The notes: a model not told the origin generated them from the sequence alone. DNA of 64,000 bases from Alteromonas sp. KUL106 (GCF_009811415.1 NZ_BLIG01000029.1:1-64000), one strand, 5' to 3'; positions 1-10,432 are shown, numbered from the stretch's first letter. Numbers and translations: made by a program.

Positions 1-328
1 CTAAGGTTGCGGCGCCTAACGACAGGCCACTTTTATTCGCATCCACTTCCCATACATCTTCAGTAACTTGCTGCGGAAGCTTAGTTTCAGGCTGTGCGAT
101 GTCTAAGGTTTGTGTTTTAACTTTGGTTTTATAACGCGGCTTATTAGCCGTGTTGCCCTCACTCTCATTAGGCAATTTACCGTGTTCAGTTGCCTCGCTA
201 TGCTGTTCATTCTCTTCAGCATGGGGGCTGTACTGTGAATCATCACTTCCATAAAGCGCATCGCTTCTTAGCGTAGGCGGCCTCATCGGCTCTGGGCTTT
301 CATCAAATTTATAAGGTTTATCGCTCAT
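1..328 (-). CDS. ycjF: YcjF family membrane protein (DUF697), N-terminal part
   Basis: This is the first 109 codons of a gene that runs off the left edge of the window. The visible part starts MSDKPYKF and is a charged, low-complexity cytoplasmic tail rich in Glu, Pro, Ser and Thr. YcjF proteins have such a tail before their transmembrane segments and DUF697 domain, which lie outside the window. The start codon overlaps the stop codon of the upstream ycjX-like gene by one base (TAATG), so the two are translationally coupled. In enterobacteria ycjX and ycjF sit next to each other and are linked to the phage-shock response; no psp gene is visible here. The call rests mainly on the partner gene. 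Confidence 0.75.
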   Translation of the reverse strand, partial: MSDKPYKFDESPEPMRPPTLRSDALYGSDDSQYSPHAEENEQHSEATEHGKLPNESEGNTANKPRYKTKVKTQTLDIAQPETKLPQQVTEDVWEVDANKSGLSLGAATL

Positions 329-1716
329 TATTGCTCCTCTTTGCCCAGTAAAAACTGAAGCAACCTGTCTACACCCTTACCCGCTAAAATGCGCGCTTTA
401 AAATCGCTAGGCACACTCACATTAGGCACGGGAAAATGACTCCCCTCTTCCATCTCTTTCAGTGTGCTGGGTAAAGCTTCAAATGTAGATTCAACATAGC
501 GGCCATCGGCGTCCTTGTAGCGAATGGCATCTTCATTACTGCCATCATCGGTGACTTGCATACTAGACACTAAAAAATGTTCAAATTGAATAGGTTTCCC
601 GTCGAACCGGGCTCTGGCCCCTTCGGTGATTTGGGTAAGTAAACTCAGTAAGTTAGCGCGCTGACTGACCGGCACAAGATCAGACTTTGTGGCCACAAAT
701 GCCACTTTACCTATTTGTTCTTTTTTAAGCACATTACGTGAAAACCACGAGCTTTGCCCGTACACAAAGGTATCGGCCAGATGACTCAGGGTTTCCTTCA
801 GCTGATATAAATGCTGTCTGCTGTGATTAAGCCCCTCAAACAAATCGACCAGAATAATTTGCTTGTCGGTTTCTTTGAAAATGGACTGTTTGAGCGGTGT
901 TAACCACCCACGTTGAAACTTCGCAAAGTGCTTATCGAATATTTTAAACCACGGGTGCGACACATCGCTGGTAATGCTTGACGGCAATGGCGTAAAGCCA
1001 AAAGCCTGCCAATCAAAATCGCTCGATTCCAACAGAAAACTGCCCGGCTGAAGTAGCGATATACCGTTCGATTTGGCGTCTACCAAGTAATCGCGGTAGG
1101 CGTTAACTAACAGCTGTATGCGCTGCTCTGTTGGCTCTTGCTCGAAATCGAACTGATTGACGAACGCTTTCCACTGATTGGCAAAATACTGCTGCGGCCC
1201 ACTGCTAAGCTGCGCCCACGCTGAGTCTGACCAATGGGCATAGGTTTTACTGAGCATGGGGATGTCGGTCACCCATTCGCCTGGGTAATCAATAAACTCG
1301 AACACCACATCGTTATGCGGCAGGACATGACGCTTAAGTGAAGCCGTTTCTTTTAAACGCACTACCAGTTTAAAACCAAATGCCTCTTCGGTGGCTTTAG
1401 GCCACTGCCCGTTTTCAAGATCAGCAATGTTTTGCAGGTGCGGAAAAGGTTTGTAGCCTTCAATGGGCTCTATACGCATGTCGAGCACGTGAGAAGGCGG
1501 TAAATAACGCAGCAGAGGCAAACACGCATAGCCCTCTTCACTGCGGCTTTTCAGCATAGTGATAAGGCTGGTAAACAGCATTGATTTACCGCTTCGACTC
1601 AGACCGGTAATGGTGAATCGGTGCGTTTCTTTGTTAAACACACTGCTAAGTTTGTCGCCAGTTAGCGACGCCATTGCGCGAGTCTTGTCAAAAAGCGTGG
1701 CGATATTCTTTTGCAT
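328..1716 (-). CDS. ycjX: YcjX family P-loop NTPase
   Basis: A 462-residue protein of usual YcjX length (DUF463 family). A Walker A motif, GLSRSGKS, lies near residue 40, and a DYPGEW segment near residue 145 looks like the switch/Walker B region of a G-protein-like fold. A TKSD motif near residue 345 fits the base-specificity loop of GTPases. YcjX proteins are cytoplasmic nucleotide-binding proteins of poorly known function, associated with envelope stress. The downstream ycjF start overlaps its stop, so the two form an operon. Family assignment is firm; the biochemical role is not known. Confidence 0.88.
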   Translation of the reverse strand: MQKNIATLFDKTRAMASLTGDKLSSVFNKETHRFTITGLSRSGKSMLFTSLITMLKSRSEEGYACLPLLRYLPPSHVLDMRIEPIEGYKPFPHLQNIADLENGQWPKATEEAFGFKLVVRLKETASLKRHVLPHNDVVFEFIDYPGEWVTDIPMLSKTYAHWSDSAWAQLSSGPQQYFANQWKAFVNQFDFEQEPTEQRIQLLVNAYRDYLVDAKSNGISLLQPGSFLLESSDFDWQAFGFTPLPSSITSDVSHPWFKIFDKHFAKFQRGWLTPLKQSIFKETDKQIILVDLFEGLNHSRQHLYQLKETLSHLADTFVYGQSSWFSRNVLKKEQIGKVAFVATKSDLVPVSQRANLLSLLTQITEGARARFDGKPIQFEHFLVSSMQVTDDGSNEDAIRYKDADGRYVESTFEALPSTLKEMEEGSHFPVPNVSVPSDFKARILAGKGVDRLLQFLLGKEEQ

Positions 1717-1932
1717 TATTTTTTGATTTTCTGCCTTTGCAGCTCCAATACTTGTGAACCTATTCTCTTTAACCTATACCCGCTAAAAAGCGTGCCGCGA
1801 GGGCGGCTCTATATCCACTGCCCCCACTTTATTATAGCGACAGCACTGTAAGAGTAATGCGGCTTTAAAAGAAGAAAAGCAAGGGCGATGCCATCTAAAT
1901 GCGCTGCACTGCAGAAAAGCAGTGTAGCCGGT

Positions 1933-2694
1933 TTAGTGTTCGCGCGTTTGGTTAAAGAGCTTTTTCTTTATGCGGTTTTTACTGGAATGCCAGTGATTCT
2001 TGGGCTTGCGTGGGGCATTTTCGATCACGTGTTCAAAATCGATATCCGATTTTTTTGTCGGCGGCACATGCGCGCAAAAGAATGTATCAATTTGTGACTG
2101 AGCCAGCCTGTCTAAGCTATCTCGATATTGGTTTGGGTGGCATAAGGGATACGGGGGCACTAACTCGCCTTTAACCTGCACCAATACATCAGCAATATAG
2201 GCCTGCTGGGTGGGAAGGTGCGCAAGCGTTAAATCGTGGTCCGTGTGACCCGGTGTGTAAATCACTTGCCAATCTGGAAAACCGGGTAATCGCTGGTTAT
2301 CGGCAAGCGTTATATCTGGCGCTAAGATAGGGTTGTACCAAATAGGCATTCTTGGCTTACCAATACGATTGGCTACCCACCATGTGAGCCATAAATCGAT
2401 AACGTGGGCCGCGCGCCCAGCAAGACCCGCATACCAGTTGATAGCTTTAGGGTGGGAAGCCACCTGTGCACCGGTTCGCTTGCGCAATTTAATCGCGCCG
2501 CCGGCGTGATCGGGGTGCATATGTGTAACCACAATAAGCTTTAAGTCTGTAAGCGGGCGAGATAGTGTCTGCGTTATATATTGGCACACCTTATCAACGT
2601 CAGCGCGACTGCAGCCATCAAGCAATAGCAACCCTTTGCTGTCTTCAACAAGATAAATGTGCTGTATGTAGCCAGCTAATGTGTGAATCTTCAT
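1933..2694 (-). CDS. MBL-fold metallohydrolase
   Basis: Metallo-beta-lactamase-fold hydrolase of 253 residues. The metal-binding THMHPDHAGG motif lies about 60 residues in, and later His/Asp elements (YTPGHTDHD, CAHVPP) complete a typical dinuclear site. The ATG at 2694 is preferred because it gives the standard MBL beginning (MKIHTLAGY) and has an AAGGAAG ribosome binding site about 6 bases upstream. The frame stays open to a GTG at 2802. No signal peptide is seen from the chosen start, so the protein is probably cytoplasmic. The substrate cannot be told; glyoxalase II-like or lactonase-like activities are both possible. It appears to be transcribed alone. Confidence 0.8.
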   Translation of the reverse strand: MKIHTLAGYIQHIYLVEDSKGLLLLDGCSRADVDKVCQYITQTLSRPLTDLKLIVVTHMHPDHAGGAIKLRKRTGAQVASHPKAINWYAGLAGRAAHVIDLWLTWWVANRIGKPRMPIWYNPILAPDITLADNQRLPGFPDWQVIYTPGHTDHDLTLAHLPTQQAYIADVLVQVKGELVPPYPLCHPNQYRDSLDRLAQSQIDTFFCAHVPPTKKSDIDFEHVIENAPRKPKNHWHSSKNRIKKKLFNQTREH

Positions 2695-2915
2695 CACTGC
2701 TTCCTTTTCACTCGCGTCCGCGCCACTTGCCAACTCATACTGCCTAGTAAGCCTAAGCATCGAATTCTGCCAACCCTCTTTTATTGACGCGCTGCTCTTC
2801 ACGCCTTTTACTGCAAGCGTCGCCTGTTATCTCATCACGTTTAGTCAAAGCAAGAGTTTGATACCGCTCAAACAGATACCGCCAAAAACGCCGACAGGCT
2901 AAATCCTATCAGAAC

Positions 2916-3851
2916 CTATCTGGTATGACCAGATTCAGCGAACAAGTGTAGCATTAAATCGCGCAGCCACATTAACCCAGGTTCGCCTTCCTGTTGGCTA
3001 TGCCAGTAAAGGTGCGTTTCCAATGCAGGCAGTTGAAAAGGCAATTTGGTGCTTATCAGATTTACGTCATTCACTGCATCGGCGACCGAACCAGGCAATG
3101 TCAGTAGTGCATCGGTATTGGCCACCACATCCGCAGCAGCACGATAGTTCTGGCAGCGCCACAAAGAAGGCCGGCTAACGCCTAGCTGTTGCAGCGCAAT
3201 TTCTTCCACCGACGCCCCTTTTGCGCGATTAGACACCGTAATATGCCGTGCCGCCACGTATTTTTTCTTATCTAAACTCTGTGCCAAGGGGTTTTGCTTA
3301 TTCATAAGCACCTTGTAGGTATCACGACGCAACAGCGAGTGAGAAATAGGCGCAGATATCGCACGGCCAATATCGATAACTAGGTGTAAATTTCGATTGG
3401 TCAAATCAGCCAGCATAGTATCGCGATGTAAGCGAGTACTTACTATTTCAATATTGGGGGCTTGCTTTTCAAGGGTTGAAAGCAGTACGGGCAAAACGCC
3501 TAACTCTAGCGACTCTTGCATAGCAACAACAAATCGCTGATGGCTGTGAAGCGGGTCGAAATCGGCAAACTCTCCGAGTGCTTTTCGAATGTCGCCCAAG
3601 GCTTTTAGAATAGCGGGCGCTAAGCGTTCGCAGGCAGCCGTTGGCAGCATGCTTTGCTTTTCTTTTACAAAAAGCGGGTCGCCCAAGATATCTCGGAATC
3701 GGCGCATAGCATGGCTAACGGCAGAGGGCGTAATGTGCAGCACCTCGGCTACGCGCGTCATGTTTCGATGCTGCCAAAGCGCTTCAAAAACCTTAAGCAG
3801 GTTTAGATCTAACTTCTCAAATTGTCTGCTTTCCAGCATCGCCAAAACCAT
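2916..3851 (-). CDS. LysR family transcriptional regulator
   Basis: LysR-type regulator of about 311 residues. The N-terminal winged HTH is clear: LDLNLLKVFEAL, then TRVAEVLHITPSAVSHAMRR with the recognition helix. A periplasmic-binding-protein-like effector domain fills the rest. A TTG at 3857 extends the frame slightly; ATGs at 3851 and 3839 are both possible starts. It is transcribed divergently from the acyl-CoA dehydrogenase across about 200 bases, the classic arrangement for a LysR protein and its target, so control of that gene is a reasonable inference. The effector is unknown. Confidence 0.88.
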   Translation of the reverse strand: MVLAMLESRQFEKLDLNLLKVFEALWQHRNMTRVAEVLHITPSAVSHAMRRFRDILGDPLFVKEKQSMLPTAACERLAPAILKALGDIRKALGEFADFDPLHSHQRFVVAMQESLELGVLPVLLSTLEKQAPNIEIVSTRLHRDTMLADLTNRNLHLVIDIGRAISAPISHSLLRRDTYKVLMNKQNPLAQSLDKKKYVAARHITVSNRAKGASVEEIALQQLGVSRPSLWRCQNYRAAADVVANTDALLTLPGSVADAVNDVNLISTKLPFQLPALETHLYWHSQQEGEPGLMWLRDLMLHLFAESGHTR

Positions 3852-4052
3852 GAACAAAATTCACACCATTTAAGGATTATATTTCATTTCATTCACTAAG
3901 CAACTTTCTCTAGTATGGAATCAACGAAGAGAATTGCACGCCCTCGACACCACACCATACATTTTGCCTTGCGGTGCTCGATGGCGTAATACGAAGCACA
4001 AATACTCGATATTTAACGATTACAAACTAAACGAACCGTAAAAAGGTGCCCT

Positions 4053-5273
4053 ATGGATTTTTCACATAACGACAAAACCAAAGCCTTATTAGAAAAGCTC
4101 GATAACTTTATAGCCGAGCATATAGCGCCAATTGAAAATGAAGTTTACGACTTTCATCATAAAGAAAATAATCACGGCGACTGGAAAAACTGGAAGCTTC
4201 ACCCAGGCACAGAAGCGCTTAAAGCCAAAGCGCGTGAAGCGGGCTTAGCAAATTTGTTTTTACCCGATGCTGAGCTAGGCAAGGGTCTTACCACACTAGA
4301 ATATGCGCCAATGGCTGAGCGCATGGGTAAATACTTGTTTGCGCCTGAAATATTTAACTGTAATGCACCTGATACGGGCAACATGGAAGTGCTGTATCAC
4401 TTTGGTAGCGAAGGTCAAAAAGAGAAGTGGCTTAAACCATTACTCGCCGGTGAAATACGTTCCGTATTTGGTATGACAGAACCTGATGTTGCATCGTCTG
4501 ATGCGACCAATATGGCCGCAACCATCATTGAAGATGGTGACGACGTGGTCATTAACGGCAAGAAGTGGTGGTCGACAGGCTTAGGCCACCCTAACGCGGC
4601 ATTCACGATATTCATGGGTTTATCGAACCCAGAGAATGACAAGCACAGCCGCCACAGTATGGTGATAGTGCCGCTGGACACACCGGGAATTACCATTAAG
4701 CGTATGCTAGATGCTTACGGTGATTATGATGCACCATACGGCCATGGCGAAATGCACTTCGAAAATGTACGCGTTAGCAAAGACAACCTTATTATGGGGT
4801 TGGGCAAAGGGTTTGCGATAGCACAAGGTCGCTTAGGCCCTGGCCGCATTCACCACTGCATGCGCGCTATCGGTATGGCAGAAAAAGCATTAGAGCTTGC
4901 GCTTAAACGCGGACACGAACGGGTTGCTTTTGGTAAGCCAATTATCCGATTAGGGGGCAACTTGGAACGCGTGGCCGACGCTCGCATGGCAATAGAGCAA
5001 GCGCGTTTACTGACCCTTCACGCGGCATGGAAAATTGACAACTTAGGCGTTAAACACGCGATGACAGAGATCTCTGCCATTAAAGTGGTCGTGCCAAACA
5101 TGCTACAAAACGTGGTAGATATGGCCCTACAACTTCACGGTGGCGCAGGTATGTGTAGTGACTTCCCACTAGCCCGTTTTGCCGCAGGCGCAAGAGCCCT
5201 TCGCCTAGCTGACGGCCCTGACGAAGTACACAAAGGTATGGTGTCTCGTCTAGAGCTTAAAAAATACCAATAA
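4053..5273 (+). CDS. acyl-CoA dehydrogenase (ACAD10/11-like)
   Basis: FAD-dependent acyl-CoA dehydrogenase of 406 residues, oxidising an acyl-CoA to the 2-enoyl-CoA. The three-domain ACAD layout is present: helical N-domain, the flavin-contacting segment FGMTEPDVASSDATNM near residue 140, the WWSTGLGHP segment, and a C-terminal helical domain with LQLHGGAGMCSD and ADGPDEVHKG. The C-terminal signature resembles the ACAD10/ACAD11 branch, which handles long or branched chains, more than the short-chain enzymes with a YEGT motif. A GGTG ribosome binding site precedes the ATG. The divergent LysR gene is the likely regulator. A strong terminator follows directly. Confidence 0.88.
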   Translation: MDFSHNDKTKALLEKLDNFIAEHIAPIENEVYDFHHKENNHGDWKNWKLHPGTEALKAKAREAGLANLFLPDAELGKGLTTLEYAPMAERMGKYLFAPEIFNCNAPDTGNMEVLYHFGSEGQKEKWLKPLLAGEIRSVFGMTEPDVASSDATNMAATIIEDGDDVVINGKKWWSTGLGHPNAAFTIFMGLSNPENDKHSRHSMVIVPLDTPGITIKRMLDAYGDYDAPYGHGEMHFENVRVSKDNLIMGLGKGFAIAQGRLGPGRIHHCMRAIGMAEKALELALKRGHERVAFGKPIIRLGGNLERVADARMAIEQARLLTLHAAWKIDNLGVKHAMTEISAIKVVVPNMLQNVVDMALQLHGGAGMCSDFPLARFAAGARALRLADGPDEVHKGMVSRLELKKYQ

Positions 5274-5278
5274 AAAAA

Positions 5279-5314
5279 TGCCGCTTCTTGTCACAAGAAG
5301 CGGCATTTAATTTT
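5279..5314. terminator. bidirectional rho-independent terminator
   Basis: A perfect 12-bp stem (5279-5290 with 5294-5305) and a 3-base loop, with an A-tract on the left and a T-rich stretch on the right. It lies between the converging acyl-CoA dehydrogenase and TonB-receptor genes and can serve both. Confidence 0.88.
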
Positions 5315-5336
5315 GTTTATAAACTAGCGAGCTAGC

Positions 5337-8063
5337 TTAGTAAGTATAGCGTGCCTGCACGTACCACATACCACCGTTGAAACCAAACGGGCTAGCTTCT
5401 GAGTAAAGCTGACCTAAGCTGCCTGCGCTTGGGTTTTCTTCTGGATATTCGTCGAACAGGTTGTTCACACCAATAACAAGATCTAGGTTTTCACTGTACG
5501 AGTACTTGGCTTCTACGTCGATCAAGACAGCCGCATCAATACCGTTTACACCGTTGCCCGTGTCGTCCCAACCACCGTAGTAGTTAGCGCGAACTAAAGT
5601 GCGAAGTGCGCCTTGCGTGTGTGTCCATGAAATATTACCGCGAAGGTTTGGCAGTAAATCTTCAATAGCAGCAACACGGCCTGCACCAATTGGGTTAAGT
5701 GTACCTACATCGTCCACTTCGGTTTCGTTGTAGTTAGCCGCTAGCGTAATACGTGAATTACCTTCCCATAAATCGAAGCTGTAGTTACCTACAATGTCGA
5801 TACCGCGAGTAGTGGTATCGAAGCTGTTCGAGAAGAAGCGGAACTGCGACAAGTCGTCTAAACCGATAAAGTCTGAACGATTGATAATACCCGATGCATC
5901 AAGCTCGGTAAGCGCTTCTGACACCGTTGCGTAGTTAGTACCGCCACCAGCGAAGTTAAGCGCATCTAGGAAGTTTACGTTAGCACCAAGTGCCACGCGA
6001 TTTTCCATTTCAATGTTGTAGAAGTCGATAGTCCAGCTCATATCTGCGATATCAATTGACGCACCAAATGAGAAGTTAACCGCTTCTTCAGGGCCTAAGT
6101 CTGGACGACCGTTACCTTGGCTTTCGATGAAGTCAGCTGCTAGTTGCCCTGCTGCCGACGACAGTGGCAATGTACCTTGGTCAATCAGTACGCCATTCAC
6201 GTTTTGCGTGGTAACGTTAGTGATACTTGCCTGACCCGCTGTTGGCGCGTGGAAGCCCGTTGAATATGCACCGCGTAAACGGAAGTCATCAGTTACGTGG
6301 AAAATACCCGCAATTTTAAAGTCGGTTGTATCGCCAAACTCGCTAAAATCTTCACGACGCACAGCCGCTTGTAGCGTTAGTTGCTCAGTTACATCAGCTT
6401 CTAAATCGATATAGACCGCTGTACTGTCTTGCGAAGCACTGGTATCGCGAGGGAAACCCCCAAAACCGTTAGAGCTTGATGAGAAGCCTTGGCTTGCTAG
6501 TGGACCTAGCGCATAAGATGCTTCATCACCCGCAAATAAATCGAACTCTTCTTTGCGGTATTCAGCACCGAATGCCACGTTTAGATCAGACGCTAAGCCT
6601 ACATCTACACCGTACACGAAGTTTAGGTTAACAAGTGTTTCGGTTTGCTCTTGGCCACCAGGGACAAAATCACGAGGGGTTGCTGGGCCCAAAGACGCGT
6701 TAATGGTGTTTTTAATGAAGAAATCAGTACGGTTTGAACCACGCTGTGCACTGAAGTCATAACCTAAACCGTTACCAACTTCTAAATCGCCGCGTACACC
6801 TACCGTAAATGCCATGTCTTCATTGTCGCCACCGAAGCGCGGCACGAAGCCTGTTGGAATAGTTTCTATGAATGAGAAACAGTTGTCATCAGCTTGAACC
6901 TGAGCAAGGAAAGATGGGTCAGGGAATACATTGCCTTGGCCACCAATTGGAATACCGTCGATACAGCTTCCACCTACACCTACGCCGTCTAGGTCACCAA
7001 CAAGCACTGAGTGAACGCCGTTTGGATCTTCTAAGCCCGTTAGAGGGTCAACCAACGGACCGGCGTATACGCCACCACGCTGACTGCCTTCAGTAACTGG
7101 GTTACGATAGAAGAAACCACCGGTAACCGTACGTTTGCCGTAGTTACCAAACAAGTAAAGCTCTGCTTTATCGTTTAGCTCGTACGCAGAGTTGATGAAC
7201 AGTTTGTAGTCGTCTTCAACATCTGGTTGGCCCCAATACTGCGGCACTTCATTGGTGTACGTGTTAATGGTAGAGAAATCAGACTGGGTTAGGTAGCCCG
7301 CATCAACCATACCCTGCACGTCGTTTCGTACTACCGAGCGTACGGTACCTTCAACGTCGCGAAGTTCACCGGTGATGTTTAAGAAGCCGTCTGCGCCAAG
7401 CGAGAAACCTGCGTTAGCAGAGATGGTGTAGTTATCGCCATCGCCTTCATAGGTAGAACCGTAGTTAGCGCGGAACTCAAAACCCTCGTCGTCATCGCGA
7501 AGCAAGAAGTTAAGCACACCGGCGATAGCGTCTGAACCGTACTGAGACGACGCACCGTCACGCAATACTTCTACCTGTTTAAGTGCAAGTGATGGAATTG
7601 CTGAAATATCAACACCCTGTGCACCATCAGAAATACCACCACCTAGGAAAGAGATGATTGAGCCACGGTGACGACGCTTGCCGTTTACCAAAACTAACAC
7701 GTTATCTGGCGATAGGCCGCGCATGTTAGCCGGGCGTACAATGGTAGCCGCATCACTGATTGGCTGGGTGTTTACATCGAACGACGGTACGTTGGTACGT
7801 AACATGTCTTGCACGTCGCTTGACGAGTTCTGGCGGAACTCTTCACCAGTAATCACGTCTACCGGAACAGGTGAATCTGCCGCTGAGCGGTTGCTCATAC
7901 GCGTACCGGTTACGATGATATTTTCAAAATCTTCTGCTTTTTCCTCTGCTTCCTGTGCTAGAGCAGGCGCTGACATTGCCGCAAAAAACGGTAATGAGCT
8001 GGCGATTATGGCCGAGGTTATTCGATTAAGTTTTTTTCCACTAGGGAAGTTACCTTGATCCAA
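5337..8063 (-). CDS. TonB-dependent outer-membrane receptor
   Basis: A 908-residue receptor. A signal peptide ends at an ALAQ cleavage site near residue 36. It is followed by a TonB-box-like IIVTGTR segment, a plug domain with the QYGSDAIAGVLNF motif near residue 170, and a long beta-barrel ending in an aromatic YVQARYTY strand. The start is a TTG: a GGAG ribosome binding site lies 7 bases before it and the signal peptide begins just after it. The plug resembles receptors for oligosaccharides, peptides or other non-siderophore ligands common in Alteromonas. No Fur-like box was seen in the 279-base AT-rich leader. The ligand is unknown. The amidohydrolase upstream has the same orientation. Confidence 0.88.
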   Translation of the reverse strand: MDQGNFPSGKKLNRITSAIIASSLPFFAAMSAPALAQEAEEKAEDFENIIVTGTRMSNRSAADSPVPVDVITGEEFRQNSSSDVQDMLRTNVPSFDVNTQPISDAATIVRPANMRGLSPDNVLVLVNGKRRHRGSIISFLGGGISDGAQGVDISAIPSLALKQVEVLRDGASSQYGSDAIAGVLNFLLRDDDEGFEFRANYGSTYEGDGDNYTISANAGFSLGADGFLNITGELRDVEGTVRSVVRNDVQGMVDAGYLTQSDFSTINTYTNEVPQYWGQPDVEDDYKLFINSAYELNDKAELYLFGNYGKRTVTGGFFYRNPVTEGSQRGGVYAGPLVDPLTGLEDPNGVHSVLVGDLDGVGVGGSCIDGIPIGGQGNVFPDPSFLAQVQADDNCFSFIETIPTGFVPRFGGDNEDMAFTVGVRGDLEVGNGLGYDFSAQRGSNRTDFFIKNTINASLGPATPRDFVPGGQEQTETLVNLNFVYGVDVGLASDLNVAFGAEYRKEEFDLFAGDEASYALGPLASQGFSSSSNGFGGFPRDTSASQDSTAVYIDLEADVTEQLTLQAAVRREDFSEFGDTTDFKIAGIFHVTDDFRLRGAYSTGFHAPTAGQASITNVTTQNVNGVLIDQGTLPLSSAAGQLAADFIESQGNGRPDLGPEEAVNFSFGASIDIADMSWTIDFYNIEMENRVALGANVNFLDALNFAGGGTNYATVSEALTELDASGIINRSDFIGLDDLSQFRFFSNSFDTTTRGIDIVGNYSFDLWEGNSRITLAANYNETEVDDVGTLNPIGAGRVAAIEDLLPNLRGNISWTHTQGALRTLVRANYYGGWDDTGNGVNGIDAAVLIDVEAKYSYSENLDLVIGVNNLFDEYPEENPSAGSLGQLYSEASPFGFNGGMWYVQARYTY

Positions 8064-8342
8064 TGTGTTTCTCCTTCAAGACTTGTAGTTTCTAAGTTTT
8101 TAAATGTTTTTATTATTGGCGTGGGTAACACCTACCAGCAGTTGTTAAAAAAATGTATGACAACCAAACTAATAAGCATTACTAAATTAGAATAGAATAA
8201 CTAAAAAATAAACATCAACGAGATAAATATCACTCATTAAGTAATATTTATATTAGCCTTTAGGATAAAGGCACTTATGAAGGATTGGATGTGATGGGCA
8301 TAGCGCCACACAAACGGGTGTGTAGCGCCCATAAAGCATTAA

Positions 8343-10064
8343 TTAATGATTTGTAAGGTTCTCAAAAACCACGTTGCCATTCACTACCGTCATTACCACG
8401 TTAGCGTTCAAAATCTCGCTGGGTTCTGCGGTCATAAAGTTAGTGTCGAAAACGGAAAAGTCGGCGTATTTACCTACTTCGATAGAGCCTGCGTCCTCTT
8501 CTTGAAACGATGCGTAGGCAGGCCAAAGGGTAAACATGCGAAGCGCGTCTTCCCGAGATAGCGATAGCTCTGGGTGCCAGCCTTTGTCTTGCGTACCGTC
8601 TAACCTGCTGCGGGTAATGGCAGCGTAAAATTCAATGCGCGGGTCGCCCACCTCAACAGGGGCATCCGAACCCCCCACTATTACTACGCCTTTGTCCACC
8701 AGCGATTTCCACGGGTAGGCGTACGCTAAACGGTTATATCCCAACCGGCTTGGCGCGAAGTTCAAATCGCCAATGGCATGACTAGGCTGCATCGATGCCA
8801 CAATGTCCATTTTTGCAAGTCGGTCTTGCTGTTCTGGCGGAATAATTTGCGCATGCTCTAAACGCCAGCGTAAATCTTCAGTTTTCCACTTGGCTTTTGG
8901 CAGGGCATTCCAGGCCTCTTCGTACCAATTAAGCGTGGCATACAAGGCGCGATCGCCAATAACGTGGGTCATTACCTGAAACCCTTGTGTTAGTGCCTGC
9001 TCTAGCACCGGCATAAGCTCGGCCTTCGTGGTACGGTTCATAAATCCGCTATGATCGGCATCGCTATAGGGCGCTAAAAGTGCGGCGCCACGTGAGCCCA
9101 GTGTGCCGTCGATGAACACTTTTATCCCATTTAAGTAAAACAACCCGTCGGCCAAGGTTTCTTTACCGTTTTCAAACAGGTTGTTGGCTTCGCTTATGGG
9201 AATAGCAATATAAACCCGATGTAACATCTGGTTATCGCTCGCTAGGCTTTTGAGCTGCTGTACCTCTCGCCACTTCATACCCGCGTCGTGAGTAGCGGTC
9301 CACCCTTGCGACACATTCACTTGCATGCCGCGCGCTAAGTTGTCTTTAATGTATTGGTCTGACTCTGGCGGCAATATATCTCGAAAAAAATCCATTGCTG
9401 TGGCAAGCACATATCCGGTGGGCGTGCCATCATCATTGCGTTCAAACTTGCCGCCCTCAGGGTCGGGCGTATCCTTGGTAATACCAGCAAGCGCCAAAGC
9501 TTTTGAGTTAACCACCGCTGACACGCCGTCAGCGCGGGGCATGAACAAAGGCTTATTTTGAGTGAACGGGTCGAGGTCGGCAGCCGTTAAAAAACGCTGT
9601 TCATCTTGCCACTCTCGTTCTATCCAGCCTCGGCCTAATACCCATTCGCCTTCTGGCACGGTGTCAGCAAACGCCTTTATTTCTGCCACTGTGGCCTTTA
9701 ACGTAGAAATGCCGAACAAACTCAACGTGCGCGTACGCTTACCTATGCCTTCTAAATGCTGATGGCTGTCGGTAAAGCCTGGAAACAGCGTGCTGCCTTT
9801 TAAATCGATATGCTTGGCTGCACCGCATTGCCATGGTGCCGCATCTTCTTTTGCGCCTACAAATGCGACACGCCCGTTTTTAACCGCAATAACGTCTGCC
9901 TGCCAATTTTTATCGTCTGCGGTATAAATAACGCCGTTATGAAACACCACATCAGAATTAATGCAGGGTTCAGAAGCTTGCGCCAAGCAAAAGTGAGATA
10001 CACAAGCTGAGGTGGCAATTAAGCCTTTAAATAATGCGCGTGATAGCGCGGTTGAAAACATCAT
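8343..10064 (-). CDS. exported amidohydrolase (YtcJ/NfdA-like)
   Basis: Amidohydrolase-superfamily enzyme of about 573 residues. A hydrophobic leader ends near FCLAQA, so export to the periplasm is likely. Metal-ligand motifs fit the amidohydrolase 3 group: FTDSHQHLEG near residue 95, a THVIGDRA His motif, an LEHAQI His motif, and GGSDAPVE with the catalytic Asp. The C-terminal composite domain ends with FSVFDTNF. This group includes N-substituted formamide deformylases and imidazolone-type hydrolases; the substrate cannot be read here. The ATG at 10064 has an AGGTG ribosome binding site; a GTG two codons earlier is less likely. It lies upstream of the TonB receptor in the same direction. Confidence 0.85.
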   Translation of the reverse strand: MMFSTALSRALFKGLIATSACVSHFCLAQASEPCINSDVVFHNGVIYTADDKNWQADVIAVKNGRVAFVGAKEDAAPWQCGAAKHIDLKGSTLFPGFTDSHQHLEGIGKRTRTLSLFGISTLKATVAEIKAFADTVPEGEWVLGRGWIEREWQDEQRFLTAADLDPFTQNKPLFMPRADGVSAVVNSKALALAGITKDTPDPEGGKFERNDDGTPTGYVLATAMDFFRDILPPESDQYIKDNLARGMQVNVSQGWTATHDAGMKWREVQQLKSLASDNQMLHRVYIAIPISEANNLFENGKETLADGLFYLNGIKVFIDGTLGSRGAALLAPYSDADHSGFMNRTTKAELMPVLEQALTQGFQVMTHVIGDRALYATLNWYEEAWNALPKAKWKTEDLRWRLEHAQIIPPEQQDRLAKMDIVASMQPSHAIGDLNFAPSRLGYNRLAYAYPWKSLVDKGVVIVGGSDAPVEVGDPRIEFYAAITRSRLDGTQDKGWHPELSLSREDALRMFTLWPAYASFQEEDAGSIEVGKYADFSVFDTNFMTAEPSEILNANVVMTVVNGNVVFENLTNH

Positions 10065-10432
10065 GTTCACCTACGTTATTATTCTTTGCTTTCTTCAGTA
10101 GACAAAAGCTAAATGCGGCCAGTTAAGTGAACCTGTGATTGCTAAACACATGTCATTTAAAGTCCATTTTTGGGGTATCAAAACACTAGCAACTGCCTTA
10201 ATTTTAATCAAGACAGTTGTTTTATTGGGAAGAGATTAAGGATAACGGATGATTAATTATCAAGATTTTCAGCATCGCTGCGCGTTAAAACACGCGATCA
10301 AACATGCACGTTAGTGGGGGCACATACTTACTGCGAACAATATTAGCTAAACTATCAAAAAATATTCAAAAAAATGCACGTCTCTCTAGAAGTTTAACGA
10401 CCCTGTGCTATGTTTTTCTCAAAAGCAGTGTA
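10065..10432. other. intergenic region between divergent genes
   Basis: About 370 bases between the amidohydrolase (leftward) and the H-NOX gene (rightward). It is AT-rich and must hold both promoters. No coding potential, strong hairpin or clear operator was found. Confidence 0.6.

Noticed and set aside
1888..2097. A small rightward gene
   Set aside because: It lies opposite the metallohydrolase coding sequence, which has clear motifs; the rightward frame has none.
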